Below, one piece after another: positions 1-8,005 of a stretch of DNA of 41,483 nucleotides. This stretch comes from an uncultured Oxalobacteraceae bacterium. Its GTDB lineage: Bacteria; Pseudomonadota; Gammaproteobacteria; Burkholderiales; Burkholderiaceae. The stretch lies in assembly GCA_946480015.1 (NCBI GenBank), contig CAMLIL010000048.1:1-41483 (forward strand). The letters run 5' to 3'. Each line of letters opens with the position of its first letter. Within the stretch, counting starts at the first letter, position 1. The position numbers and the translations under genes are program-made. Under the pieces are notes generated by a model. The model ran no database searches. It had not been told where the DNA came from and worked only from the letters and a program-made list of their open reading frames with translations.

Positions 1-2
1 TC

Positions 3-311
3 TGTGCCCGTACGCAAGTTGAAGCGAAGTCGGCCTTCTGTGCACAAACTTCGGTCGAAGCGAAGTCAGCCTTCTGTGCTCGCACTCCTGCCGAAGCGAA
101 GTCGGCCTTCTGCGCGCGCACGCAAGTGGAAGCGAAGTCAGCCTTCTGTGCTCGCACTCCGATGGAGGCAAAGTCGGCCTTCTGCGCACGTACGCAAGTG
201 GAAGCGAAGTCAGCTTTCTGTGCGCGCACGCAGGATGGCGATCCTGCGATGTCATCGGTTCGCGAAATGCTGCGCATAACCGCAAAGCCAGCCCTGCAGT
301 TGAACGCCTGA
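3..311 (+). CDS. C-terminal part of a 12-residue-repeat protein (5' end outside window)
   Basis: I do not recognise this protein. The frame is open from the left edge to a TGA at 309-311. It reads as six full copies of a 12-residue unit, consensus V-E-A-K-S-A-F-C-A-R-T-Q, followed by a 25-residue non-repeated tail that ends in LQLNA. The frame is chosen because nearly all differences between copies are at third codon positions (TCG/TCA, TGT/TGC, GCG/GCA, GAA/GAG, CGC/CGT), so the amino acids are kept while the DNA drifts. The other two frames change residues much more. Each unit carries one cysteine. The start codon, any signal peptide and the total number of repeats lie outside the window. 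GTG at 126 and ATG at 162 are inside repeats and are unlikely starts. Confidence 0.55.
   Translation, partial: CARTQVEAKSAFCAQTSVEAKSAFCARTPAEAKSAFCARTQVEAKSAFCARTPMEAKSAFCARTQVEAKSAFCARTQDGDPAMSSVREMLRITAKPALQLNA
18..233 (+). repeat. Tandem 36-bp repeat, six copies
   Basis: Six head-to-tail 36-bp units begin at 18, 54, 90, 126, 162 and 198, with a partial copy at the left edge. The core GAAGCGAAGTCGGCCTTCTG is almost constant. Variation falls mainly at third codon positions of the frame starting at 3. There are no unique spacers, so it is not a CRISPR array. The array may continue to the left of the window. Confidence 0.9.
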
Positions 312-460
312 TTTCGCGAACGAAGATTGCTGCGTCAGCCTGGATGAATCCGGACTGACGCCAGCGATCAAGGCTTCTTAGATAAAATAAATTCCCAAAA
401 GAAACTTTTAGGACAAAAATGCATTAGAATGCCAACTCATGCAATTCAGCGAGGTTCCCC

Positions 461-682
461 ATGGCCGTCAACGTCGTATCGTCGAACAATGTACCTGCAG
501 CACCGCCTGCTCGCCAATCGGAAGCGAAACCGGTGATCGACAGGCCATCGGAAAAGGCGGCGCAGGCAGCGCAGGCGGCGAAAGCCGTCCAAGCGCCTGC
601 TCCCGCAGCGGCTCCTCCGCCGAAACCTGTCGTCAACACCAGTGGCCAGACTACCGGCACTACCATTAATACGTCCGCATGA
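461..682 (+). CDS. Small Ala/Pro-rich protein of unknown function
   Basis: A 73-residue protein, not assigned to a family. It begins MAVNVVSSNN, has a low-complexity Ala/Pro/Gln/Lys middle (about residues 11-55), and ends in a Thr/Asn/Gly-rich tail (SGQTTGTTINTSA). No signal peptide or membrane segment is seen. The start is supported by a GCGAGG ribosome-binding site seven bases before ATG and by an AT-rich stretch at 380-430 that could hold a promoter. The composition suggests a disordered protein. Neighbours give no functional clue. Confidence 0.55.
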   Translation: MAVNVVSSNNVPAAPPARQSEAKPVIDRPSEKAAQAAQAAKAVQAPAPAAAPPPKPVVNTSGQTTGTTINTSA

Positions 683-792
683 CTCCTTGCCGGTACCGCG
701 CACTAAAGACGGTACCGCGCAAGACAGCCCATACACCGGCACGCGCCCTCCGCAGTTCAGACGGACGCTCTGTTGCCTGACTCAGCAACTCT

Positions 793-1059
793 TCAAGCAG
801 CCTCTGCCATGTCCTCATCCATGGTCGACATCAGCTCGCGCAGTTCGCGAATGCTGAAGTCGCTGATCTCGTGCATGCGGATCAGGATGGTCGCGCCGAT
901 CGGCAGCGTGTGGTGACGAATTTTGCTGATCACCGGTGGCGCCACTTCGAGCGCGCGCGACAGCGCGGCATCGTTTTTCAACTGCAGCTTCTCGATGATT
1001 GCGTCCAGCACCTTGTTGGGGTTGTACACGACCCCGTTCGAAGAAACACCTACTGTCAT
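793..1059 (-). CDS. Small Cro/XRE-like helix-turn-helix protein
   Basis: An 88-residue probable DNA-binding protein. After the start MTVGVSSNGV, residues about 12-60 carry a lambda-repressor-type helix-turn-helix: NDAALSRALEVAPPVISKIR is the two-helix core, followed by a conserved-looking segment (LPIGATILIRMHEISD). Similar one-domain proteins are common in Burkholderiales; the precise role is unknown. An in-frame extension up to 1164 is possible, but the ATG at 1059 fits the family start and is preceded by GAAAGAA. The AT-rich region 1165-1239 upstream contains TAATTA repeats on both sides of TAGCAAGTTCG and could be an autoregulatory operator (inference). Confidence 0.75.
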   Translation of the reverse strand: MTVGVSSNGVVYNPNKVLDAIIEKLQLKNDAALSRALEVAPPVISKIRHHTLPIGATILIRMHEISDFSIRELRELMSTMDEDMAEAA

Positions 1060-1239
1060 AGCTAATTCTTTCAAAATGTCACACTTTGCAAGCGCAAGAA
1101 CCCTGTGATACCGAACAGTTGATCCCTGCCGCTTACCCGATCTGCATTCAGTCGCATGTTCCAACGACTGCGCTACAACAAATTGTACACATAATTATTA
1201 GCAAGTTCGTAATTAGTGAAATTTGAGGAATATTTTTGC

Positions 1240-1518
1240 TTATTTTTGACCAAATATTTCAATGTAGCGCGAATTCGGGTAGTAGTGCCGCATTCTGTTG
1301 AGCCACCATGCCCATAGCGCCCTGGCTGCGGTCTGGCTGCAATGCGTGGGAATTAGATAGAATTGCGCAAGAGAGAACTGCTCTTCCGGTGGCGCCAGCC
1401 TCCAGTTAAGCTGGCGGCGGATTTCGTCCGGCGGCGGTGGCGGTTGGCGCGCCGCCTCGCGCGCGGCCATATAAGCGCGAACCTGTTCCTTGGTTGGATG
1501 CTGAATACGATGTGGCAT
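1240..1518 (-). CDS. Small hypothetical protein
   Basis: A 92-residue protein of unknown function. It starts MPHRIQHPTKEQVRAYMAAR, has a PPPPP stretch near residue 27, and a Trp/Tyr-rich C-terminal half (LWAWWLNRMRHYY). No signal peptide is visible. The ATG at 1518 is preferred over upstream in-frame starts (to 1611) because the upstream extension is atypical and overlaps AT-rich DNA. It lies between two other small reverse-strand genes in a stretch of lower GC than its neighbours, which may mean recent acquisition. Confidence 0.55.
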   Translation of the reverse strand: MPHRIQHPTKEQVRAYMAAREAARQPPPPPDEIRRQLNWRLAPPEEQFSLAQFYLIPTHCSQTAARALWAWWLNRMRHYYPNSRYIEIFGQK

Positions 1519-1631
1519 GGCAAGCTCTGGCAGGTGAGATGTAAGGTGTTTAATACAACTCACAATACGACGTGCAAGAGCTAGCAATTTGACGCACCTC
1601 AATCGCACCAAGTGAAACGCTACGGTTTGCG

Positions 1632-1868
1632 TTAATACTTCTTTTTGGCGCTCTGGTAGATCGTCCTGGCGTCTTGATGAGCCCGGTCAAGTGTGCGCAT
1701 CGAGGCCTTATCGTCGTGATCGACAAAAAACCCGGCATCCTGCGCCTTGACCACCAATGCGATGGCCGCATCGTCATCGAGATCGTATTTCTCCGTGATC
1801 AGGGTGGTGACTTCGTCCAGATACGCTTCATAGGTCATGGCGGATTTCCCGCGGGTCGGGCCGTTCAT
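1632..1868 (-). CDS. Small acidic hypothetical protein coupled to the epimerase gene
   Basis: A 78-residue protein of unknown function, with predicted helices (YEAYLDEVTTLITEKYDLDD) and a Lys/Tyr-rich end. The ATG at 1868 overlaps the TGA of the upstream epimerase gene (ATGA) and has GGGAG seven bases before it, which supports translational coupling. An internal start at 1838 (MTYEAY) is the alternative. No transmembrane or metal-binding motif is seen. Confidence 0.65.
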   Translation of the reverse strand: MNGPTRGKSAMTYEAYLDEVTTLITEKYDLDDDAAIALVVKAQDAGFFVDHDDKASMRTLDRAHQDARTIYQSAKKKY

Positions 1869-2776
1869 GCCTGCACTCCCATGCCGGCGACAGCCGGGCC
1901 GACCAGCGGATAGCGCAAGCGCAGGCCTAATTCACGTTTCAGCCGCGTGTTGCGCAACCGCCGCGATTCGGACATGAACGAGAGCAGCATCGGCGACACC
2001 ACTGCCGCCAGTTGCTCGCGCGCCAGGCGCGGGGGGCGCGGCAAACCGAAGGCATCGGCTACCGTATCGAAATAATCGGCCATTTTCATTTGTGTATCGT
2101 CCACTGCGTTATAAGTTCGTCCAGGCAAGCCCTTGTACAAGGCGCACGCAATCGCGTGCGCCAGGTCGTCGGCGTGAATGTGATTGGTGAATACGTCATC
2201 GCTGGCCAGCAATGCCGGCGTGCCCTGCTCGATCCGTTTGAGCGGCAGCCGGTCGCGCGCATAAATGCCGGGCACGCGCAGAATGGCCACCGTCGAGCCG
2301 GTCCGGCGCGCCCACTGCCGCAGCACGCCTTCGGCATCGACGCGCCGGCGGGCGCGCGCGTTGTGCGGCGCCACCGGGCGCGTTTCGTCGATCAGCGCCC
2401 CGGCGCAATCGCCATACACCCCGGTGGTACTGACGTAAACCATACGCGCGCCCTCAGGTAGAATGGCGCACAAGTTACGTGTTCGTTTGTCATGCTTGCC
2501 TTCCGATGGCGGCGGCGCCAGATGCACCACGCGGGTGGCCAAGCCGGCCAGGCGCTTGAGTGTGGCGGGCTGGTCCAGGTCGGCGAGCACGGGTACCGCC
2601 CCGGCCGAGCGCAGTTCCGCGCGCCGCTCGGGGTCGCTGGTGACGGCGAACACGCGAAAACGCTCCCGCAGCAGCGGCAGCAAGCGCATGCCGACATCGC
2701 CGCAGCCCAGAATTAACAGGCGCGGCCGCTGGAAAGCGTGGCGGATGGGAGCATTGCTGTGATTAATGTTGTTCAT
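1865..2776 (-). CDS. NAD(P)-dependent epimerase/dehydratase-like oxidoreductase
   Basis: A 303-residue extended short-chain dehydrogenase/NAD-dependent epimerase. The N-terminal Rossmann signature LLILGCGDVG is at about residues 20-29, and VYVSTTGVYGD is the region holding the Ser/Thr and Tyr characteristic of the family; a classical YxxxK is not obvious. This type resembles YeeZ/GalE-like proteins of unknown substrate. The start at 2776 lies just 12 bases from the divergent start at 2789, so each promoter must lie inside the other gene or elsewhere. The open frame continues upstream to 3478, but that extension is only the antisense of the reductase gene. The next gene overlaps its stop. Confidence 0.85.
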   Translation of the reverse strand: MNNINHSNAPIRHAFQRPRLLILGCGDVGMRLLPLLRERFRVFAVTSDPERRAELRSAGAVPVLADLDQPATLKRLAGLATRVVHLAPPPSEGKHDKRTRNLCAILPEGARMVYVSTTGVYGDCAGALIDETRPVAPHNARARRRVDAEGVLRQWARRTGSTVAILRVPGIYARDRLPLKRIEQGTPALLASDDVFTNHIHADDLAHAIACALYKGLPGRTYNAVDDTQMKMADYFDTVADAFGLPRPPRLAREQLAAVVSPMLLSFMSESRRLRNTRLKRELGLRLRYPLVGPAVAGMGVQA

Positions 2777-2788
2777 GTTGAGGATTGT

Positions 2789-3811
2789 ATGACGTTCCAA
2801 GTAACTGTCCAGCCGAGCGGGCACCAATTTTCCACCGACGCGGACGAAACCGTGCTGGGCGCGGCCATTCGGGCCGGCATCGGTTTGCCGTATGGCTGCA
2901 AGAACGGCGCCTGCGGCTCGTGCAAGGGCAAGATCGTGGCCGGTTCCGTCGAGCACAAGGCGTATCAGCAGCGCGCCCTGTCGGACGAGGAAAAAGCCAA
3001 TGGCTATGCGCTGTTTTGCTGCGCCACCGCTACCGCCGACCTGACGATCGAAGCGCGCGAAGTGGTCGGCAGTTCCGAGTATCCGGTACGCAAAATGCCC
3101 TCGCGCGTGTCGCGCATCGAGAAAGTCGCACCCGATGTGGTCGTCATCACCCTGCAGCTGCCCGCCAACGAAGCGCTTGCCTACCGCGCCGGACAGTATA
3201 TCGAATTCATGTTGAAGGATGGGAAACGGCGCAGTTACAGCATGGCCAACGCGCCCAGCCTGGACGGGCCGATTACCTTGCACATCCGTTATATGGCCGG
3301 CGGCCTGTTCACCGAGCACGTGTTCAACACCATGAAAGAGCGCGACATTCTGCGCTTCGAAGGTCCGCACGGCAGTTTCTTCCTGCGCGAAGACTCCGAC
3401 AAGCCCATCGTCCTGCTGGCCTCGGGCACGGGCTTTGCGCCCGTCAAGGCGCTGGTCGAACACCTGATTCACCTGCAATCGACGCGCCCGGTCAGCCTGT
3501 ACTGGGGCGGGCGCCGTCCACTCGACTTATATATGAACAGTCTGTGCGAGGAATGGGCCGCCACCCTGCCGAACTTCCGCTACGTGCCGGTGATTTCCGA
3601 TGCCTTGCCCGAAGACCATTGGCAGGGCCGCACAGGCTTTGTCCACAGCGCTGTTTTGCACGATCTGCCGGACATGTCGGGCTACCAGGTGTATGCCTGC
3701 GGCGCGCCCATCGTGGTCGATTCGGCCCGGCGCGATTTCGTCGAGCACTGCAAGCTGCCGGCCGACGAATTTTACGCAGACGCATTCACCACCGAGGCCG
3801 ACCTCGCCTGA
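2789..3811 (+). CDS. 2Fe-2S ferredoxin/FAD/NAD(P)H reductase (CDP-6-deoxy-delta-3,4-glucoseen reductase-like)
   Basis: A 340-residue electron-transfer flavoprotein. Residues 1-90 form a plant-type 2Fe-2S ferredoxin domain with C37, C42, C45 (GCKNGACGSCK) and C77. Residues about 100-200 form the FAD domain, with RSYSMAN as the flavin-binding signature. Residues about 210-330 form the NAD(P) domain, with ASGTGFAPVKAL and a late YACGAP. This domain order matches CDP-6-deoxyglucoseen reductase and the reductase parts of oxygenases, passing electrons from NAD(P)H to an unknown partner. GAGG six bases before the ATG fixes the start. No dehydrase or oxygenase partner is adjacent, so the acceptor is unknown. 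Confidence 0.9.
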   Translation: MTFQVTVQPSGHQFSTDADETVLGAAIRAGIGLPYGCKNGACGSCKGKIVAGSVEHKAYQQRALSDEEKANGYALFCCATATADLTIEAREVVGSSEYPVRKMPSRVSRIEKVAPDVVVITLQLPANEALAYRAGQYIEFMLKDGKRRSYSMANAPSLDGPITLHIRYMAGGLFTEHVFNTMKERDILRFEGPHGSFFLREDSDKPIVLLASGTGFAPVKALVEHLIHLQSTRPVSLYWGGRRPLDLYMNSLCEEWAATLPNFRYVPVISDALPEDHWQGRTGFVHSAVLHDLPDMSGYQVYACGAPIVVDSARRDFVEHCKLPADEFYADAFTTEADLA

Positions 3812-3987
3812 TCCTGTCCCCAGGCGTCGCCCAACCGGACGACAAGTTCGCACGACGTTTCGTCAAGAAATAACGACATCGCCGGCATAAGGGCCGGCCT
3901 GCAGAGGCAGGCAAGTTCAGGCACAATGGTTGATGCTTCCTGAAAGCATTATCGTTAATCCTGCCGCCTGCAGCGTCGAAAGCCTTC

Positions 3988-5247
3988 ATGTCCGTTCTGT
4001 CTTCGTCCTCCGGTTTTGCCATTCTGCGCAACCGTAACTTCTCGTATTATCTCGGTTCCCGCGTGCTCGGCACGCTGGCGGTACAGATGCAAAGCGTGGC
4101 CATCGGCTGGCAGGTCTATCAAATGACGGGCAGCCTGTTCGATCTCGGCTTGATCGGCCTGGCCCAGTTCGCTCCCTTTCTCTTGCTGATCCTGCTGGCC
4201 GGTCACGCGGCGGACCGCTACGACCGCCGCAAGATCATTCTCATCTGTCTCGCCACACAGTTGCTGTGCGGACTATTGCTACTCGGCTTTGCACTCAGCG
4301 GGGCGCGCATCGTGTGGCCAGTGTTTGCGATCCTGGTTCTGTTCGGCAGCGCGCGCGCCTTCATGAATCCGGCCAACCAGGCAGTGCTGCGCAACATGGT
4401 CTCGACGGAAAACTTCAGCCAGGCGGTCGCCTTGAGCTCGTCGGCCTTCCACGTGGCGGTGATTGTCGGCCCGGTGCTCGGCGGCCTGCTCTACGTGGCG
4501 GGACCGGCCACGGTGTATGTGAGTGCCTCGGTGCTGCTGGTGCTGTCGATCATCCTGATGAGCCTAAGCAAGAACGCGCCCCAGGTCGTCAGCAAGGGCG
4601 CCGTGACCTGGCACACCGTGCTGGAAGGTTTGCGCTTCGTGTGGTCGCGCCCGATCATGCTGGGCGCCATGTCGCTCGACCTGTTCGCCGTGCTGTTCGG
4701 TGGCGCCACCGCCTTGCTGCCCGCCTATGCCCACGACGTCTTGCAGGCTGGCCCTACCGGGCTGGGCTTGCTGCGTACGGCGCCCGGCGCCGGTGCGGCG
4801 GTGTGCTCGGTCGTGCTGGCCTTTTACCCGATCCGCCGCCGCGTCGGCGCATGGATGTTCGGCGGCGTGGCCCTGTTCGGCCTGGCGACCATCGTGCTGG
4901 GCCTGACCAGCCACTTCACCGTCGCCCTGGTCTGCCTGGCCCTGCTGGGTGCGGGCGATATGGTGAGCGTGTACGTCCGCCGTCTGCTGGTGCAATTCGA
5001 AACCCCGGACGAAATTCGCGGCCGCGTGAGCGCGGTCAACGCCGTGTTCATCGGCGCGTCCAACGAGCTGGGCGAATTTGAATCGGGCATCACCGCCGGC
5101 TGGCTCGGTCTGGTGCGCGCCATCCTGTTCGGTGGCGCCGCCACGCTGGCCGTGACCGGCATCTGGGCGTGGCTGTTCCCGGTCCTGTCGCGCATGGACA
5201 GGTTTCCTCACCATGAGCAGGAAGCGGCCGCCGCCAAAACGGCCTGA
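3988..5247 (+). CDS. MFS transporter, EntS-like exporter family
   Basis: A 419-residue inner-membrane protein with about 12 hydrophobic segments. The loop between the second and third segments carries the MFS signature GHAADRYDRRK (about residues 71-81). The start FAILRNRNFSYYLGSR and the overall pattern resemble the EntS/MFS_3 group of drug and siderophore exporters. Substrate unknown. No siderophore genes are nearby. The 176 bases before it hold two short inverted repeats (GCCGGC pair and CCTGC/GCAGG near 3880-3910) but no T-tract terminator. Confidence 0.9.
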   Translation: MSVLSSSSGFAILRNRNFSYYLGSRVLGTLAVQMQSVAIGWQVYQMTGSLFDLGLIGLAQFAPFLLLILLAGHAADRYDRRKIILICLATQLLCGLLLLGFALSGARIVWPVFAILVLFGSARAFMNPANQAVLRNMVSTENFSQAVALSSSAFHVAVIVGPVLGGLLYVAGPATVYVSASVLLVLSIILMSLSKNAPQVVSKGAVTWHTVLEGLRFVWSRPIMLGAMSLDLFAVLFGGATALLPAYAHDVLQAGPTGLGLLRTAPGAGAAVCSVVLAFYPIRRRVGAWMFGGVALFGLATIVLGLTSHFTVALVCLALLGAGDMVSVYVRRLLVQFETPDEIRGRVSAVNAVFIGASNELGEFESGITAGWLGLVRAILFGGAATLAVTGIWAWLFPVLSRMDRFPHHEQEAAAAKTA

Positions 5248-5327
5248 AAAATAGTTTTTCCGCGAGCGCACTTTTCCGCGCGGCGATTGTCTCAGAAAGA
5301 TTCATGCGGTTAACAGGAGCATCTTTC

Positions 5328-6155
5328 ATGAGTACAAGCAGCCACGAATTCGACGTCGCCACCATCATGGGCGGCCTGTACGGCGACGGCATCATCGCCT
5401 GCAAGGGCGCCTTCGAGCCCGACTGGGTGCGCCAGCTGGGCGAGGACATCGCGCTGCTGTTCGACGAGGCGCGCCAGCGTCCCGGCGGCGCGCTCGAACG
5501 CGGCCCCAACCGCTTCTATGTCGAAGTGCATCCCGAGCGCCTGCGCGGCTTTGCCGACATCGTCGGCCATCCCTGGGTGGTGGCGGTGTGCAAGGCCGTG
5601 TTCGGTCCGGATTACAAGGTGGTTGAAGCCGGTTTCGACGTTCCCGGCCCGGGCGCGATGAAGCAACCGTGGCACCGCGATTTCCCGGCGCCGCCGGAAA
5701 CCATCATCGGCCGGCGCCTGAATTCGCTGGCATTCAATATCACGACCGTCGATGTGACCGACGAGCTCGGTCCACTGGAGATCGCGCCTGGCACCCAGTG
5801 GGACGACCTGGCGGGCGGCGATCCCATGTTTCCGGGAGCGGCACTGCATGCGCGTTACGAGGCGCGGCGCCAGCGCAAGTATCCGCAGGTGGGCGATATC
5901 TCGGCGCGCTCGGCGCTGACCATTCACCGCGGCACCGCCAACGTCTCGAACCGCGCGCGGCCGGTCTTTGTGCTCGGCGTGGACGCGCCGGACGGGCGCA
6001 ATGCCGACAAGCACGACCTGCAGCTGACCCGGCCTTACTACGATGGCTTGCCGGCCGAGTTGAAACGCCATCTGACCTGCCGCGTTGTCGACACGCTCGA
6101 ACCGCTGGTGCAAGCCCACACCATCGAGGGCTTGCTGATGGGCGCGCCCGGTTAA
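5328..6155 (+). CDS. Phytanoyl-CoA dioxygenase (PhyH) family protein
   Basis: A 275-residue Fe(II)/2-oxoglutarate oxygenase-type protein. WHRDFP supplies the H-x-D iron ligands (about residues 114-116), and the distal ligand and 2-oxoglutarate arginine are expected in IHRGTANVSNRARP (about residues 202-215). The fold and motif set match PhyH-type hydroxylases, which act on lipids, amino acids or secondary metabolites; the substrate here is not predictable. AACAGGAGC eight bases before the ATG at 5328 makes this start better than an in-frame ATG at 5304. Confidence 0.8.
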   Translation: MSTSSHEFDVATIMGGLYGDGIIACKGAFEPDWVRQLGEDIALLFDEARQRPGGALERGPNRFYVEVHPERLRGFADIVGHPWVVAVCKAVFGPDYKVVEAGFDVPGPGAMKQPWHRDFPAPPETIIGRRLNSLAFNITTVDVTDELGPLEIAPGTQWDDLAGGDPMFPGAALHARYEARRQRKYPQVGDISARSALTIHRGTANVSNRARPVFVLGVDAPDGRNADKHDLQLTRPYYDGLPAELKRHLTCRVVDTLEPLVQAHTIEGLLMGAPG

Positions 6156-6362
6156 GCCGGCTTGCGGCCGGATGCCGATGTGGCCATCTACCCTGGCGTG
6201 TGGAGATTCTTTTGACTATGGGCACTATCTGTTAAGCGTGTAATATAAAGCCGTGTGCACGAGTTCACACCAACCCTGGCCCGGTCGCGCCAAGGCGCAC
6301 CGGGAGCACCAAGCGCACGGGGGTTGGCGTAGCATCATTGATGAACAACCGGGAGTGAGCAT

Positions 6363-6731
6363 ATGCAAATCAACATCAACACCGACAAGACGATCGAACG
6401 CCACCAGGGGCTGGACGACCACGTGCAAGCCGTGGTCACTGCCGCAGTGCAGCGTTTTCGCGACCAGATCACGCGCGTCGAAGTCCACCTGAGCGACGAG
6501 CTGAGCCAGAAATCGGCTGACGGCGGCAACCGCTGCATGCTTGAAGCCCGCATCACCGGCTATCAACCCATTGCCGTCAGCGACCACGGCGGGACGCTGC
6601 ACCAGGCCATCGGCGGCGCTGCCGACAAGCTCAAGCGCGCCATCGATAGCGCCCTCGGTCGCCTGCACGATAAAAAGCTGCATGCCAAGCCGGAGCTGGT
6701 CGACGAGACCACGGACGAACCCAGCGAATAA
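6363..6731 (+). CDS. HPF/RaiA-family ribosome hibernation factor
   Basis: A 122-residue S30AE-type protein (short HPF/RaiA class). It begins MQININTDKTIE, with the beta-alpha-beta-beta-beta-alpha pattern and a basic second helix (ADKLKRAIDSALGRL) followed by an acidic tail. Such proteins bind the 30S subunit in the mRNA channel and silence or dimerise ribosomes in stationary phase or stress. GGGAG before ATG supports the start. It is a single gene with about 200 bases of upstream sequence that includes TTGACT at 6212 but no well-spaced -10 box. Confidence 0.85.
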   Translation: MQININTDKTIERHQGLDDHVQAVVTAAVQRFRDQITRVEVHLSDELSQKSADGGNRCMLEARITGYQPIAVSDHGGTLHQAIGGAADKLKRAIDSALGRLHDKKLHAKPELVDETTDEPSE

Positions 6732-6932
6732 TTCCAGAACACCGAAGTCACCGGCATCAGCTGCGACGCGGCGCACCCGTGCGCCGCGACAGGTGCCGGC
6801 CAGCCCGTTATCCCGGCGGCCGATCCCGCGCCAGCCCATCGTCCAATCCAGCCACCAAACGGCTGCCGTGAGCGGACATCCCCCTCGACCAGGTCGTACA
6901 GTTTCCGAAGCGGCGAATACGGGAACACTGCT

Positions 6933-7934
6933 ATGATGGAGTTGCCAACAGGAACGGCATTTTCATCTACAACAACGGGAAAGAACACAGTGGAACAGAT
7001 CGGCACTTTTGCGACGTCCGGTTACACCATGCGGGACTTGCAGCTCTTCCAGGACGCCGACCCGCGCCTGGCGCCGCTGCTGGCCGGCTGCGCGGTGGTC
7101 CACCTGGCCGGCGGCACCCCGGTTGACGACAGCACCCGCGCGCGCCTGTTCATCGTGCTGCGCGGCGGCCTGGACGTGACGATGGCCGATGGCACGAGCA
7201 GCAAGATCCTGGCTGGTGAAAGCGTGGGCGAACAATCCGTACTCGACGACACCAGTTACCTGTCGGCCATGACCGCCAGCGGCGACACTGCCCTGCTGGT
7301 CATCGAAGGCGAGCTGGTATGGAAGCTGATCGACCAGTCCAACACGCTCGCGCGCAACCTGTTGCGTTTGCTGTCCTTTCGCATCCGCGCGGCCAACGCC
7401 TTGCTGCGCCGCAATCAGAGACTGGGCGAGTTCTACCGGCAATTGTCGATGAACGATGGCTTGACCGGTCTGTACAACCGGGCCTGGCTCAACGACATGC
7501 TGCCCAAGCTGGTGGCCACCGCCCAGCGCGCCGGCACGCCCCTGTCGCTCATCATGATCGACCTGGACCACTTCAAGAAATTCAACGATCGCCATGGCCA
7601 CCTGGCCGGCGACGATGCCCTGCGCGCGGCGTCCGCGGTGATCGGCGCCGACTTGCGCCCGTCCGATTTCGCGCTGCGTTATGGCGGCGAAGAATTGATG
7701 GTGGTGCTGCCGGAAACGCCGCGCGCCCTTGCCATGCTGGTCGCCGAACGCCTGTGCGCGCGCATGCGTGGCGCGACGGTCTTTGCCGACCTGCGCGCGC
7801 CTTTGCCGCACATCACCGCGTCCTTCGGCGTGGCAGTACTGCAGGACGGCATGAACGAGACCGCGCTGATCGCGGCCGCCGATGTCGCCCTGTACCGCGC
7901 CAAGGAAACCGGCCGCGACCGGGTCTCCGAATAG
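6933..7934 (+). CDS. Cyclic nucleotide-binding domain / GGDEF diguanylate cyclase
   Basis: A 333-residue cytoplasmic signalling protein. Residues about 35-150 look like a CRP-type cNMP-binding domain (FIVLRGGLDVTMADG, ILAGESVGEQSVLD). Residues about 170-333 form a GGDEF domain. The active-site motif is GGEEL at 251-255, compatible with diguanylate cyclase activity, and RPSD at 242-245 is the expected product-inhibition (I) site. It should make c-di-GMP from GTP under control of the N-terminal sensor. The exact start is not certain, as the ribosome-binding site is weak (GGGAAC) and a second ATG follows at 6936. A c-di-GMP-responsive activator may be encoded at 23703. Confidence 0.88.
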   Translation: MMELPTGTAFSSTTTGKNTVEQIGTFATSGYTMRDLQLFQDADPRLAPLLAGCAVVHLAGGTPVDDSTRARLFIVLRGGLDVTMADGTSSKILAGESVGEQSVLDDTSYLSAMTASGDTALLVIEGELVWKLIDQSNTLARNLLRLLSFRIRAANALLRRNQRLGEFYRQLSMNDGLTGLYNRAWLNDMLPKLVATAQRAGTPLSLIMIDLDHFKKFNDRHGHLAGDDALRAASAVIGADLRPSDFALRYGGEELMVVLPETPRALAMLVAERLCARMRGATVFADLRAPLPHITASFGVAVLQDGMNETALIAAADVALYRAKETGRDRVSE

Positions 7935-8005
7935 CCGAACTCACCCGCCGGCGCCGCATCTGTGTACCATAGCGGACCATCGCTTCCCGCCCCCACGCAC
8001 GCACC

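Noticed and set aside
18..233. Regular 36-bp repeats considered as a CRISPR array.
   Set aside because: The units are contiguous, without unique spacers, and vary at third codon positions as a coding repeat does.
6212..6249. TTGACT and TAATAT upstream of the hibernation factor as a promoter.
   Set aside because: The spacer is 23 bases, too long for a sigma-70 promoter.
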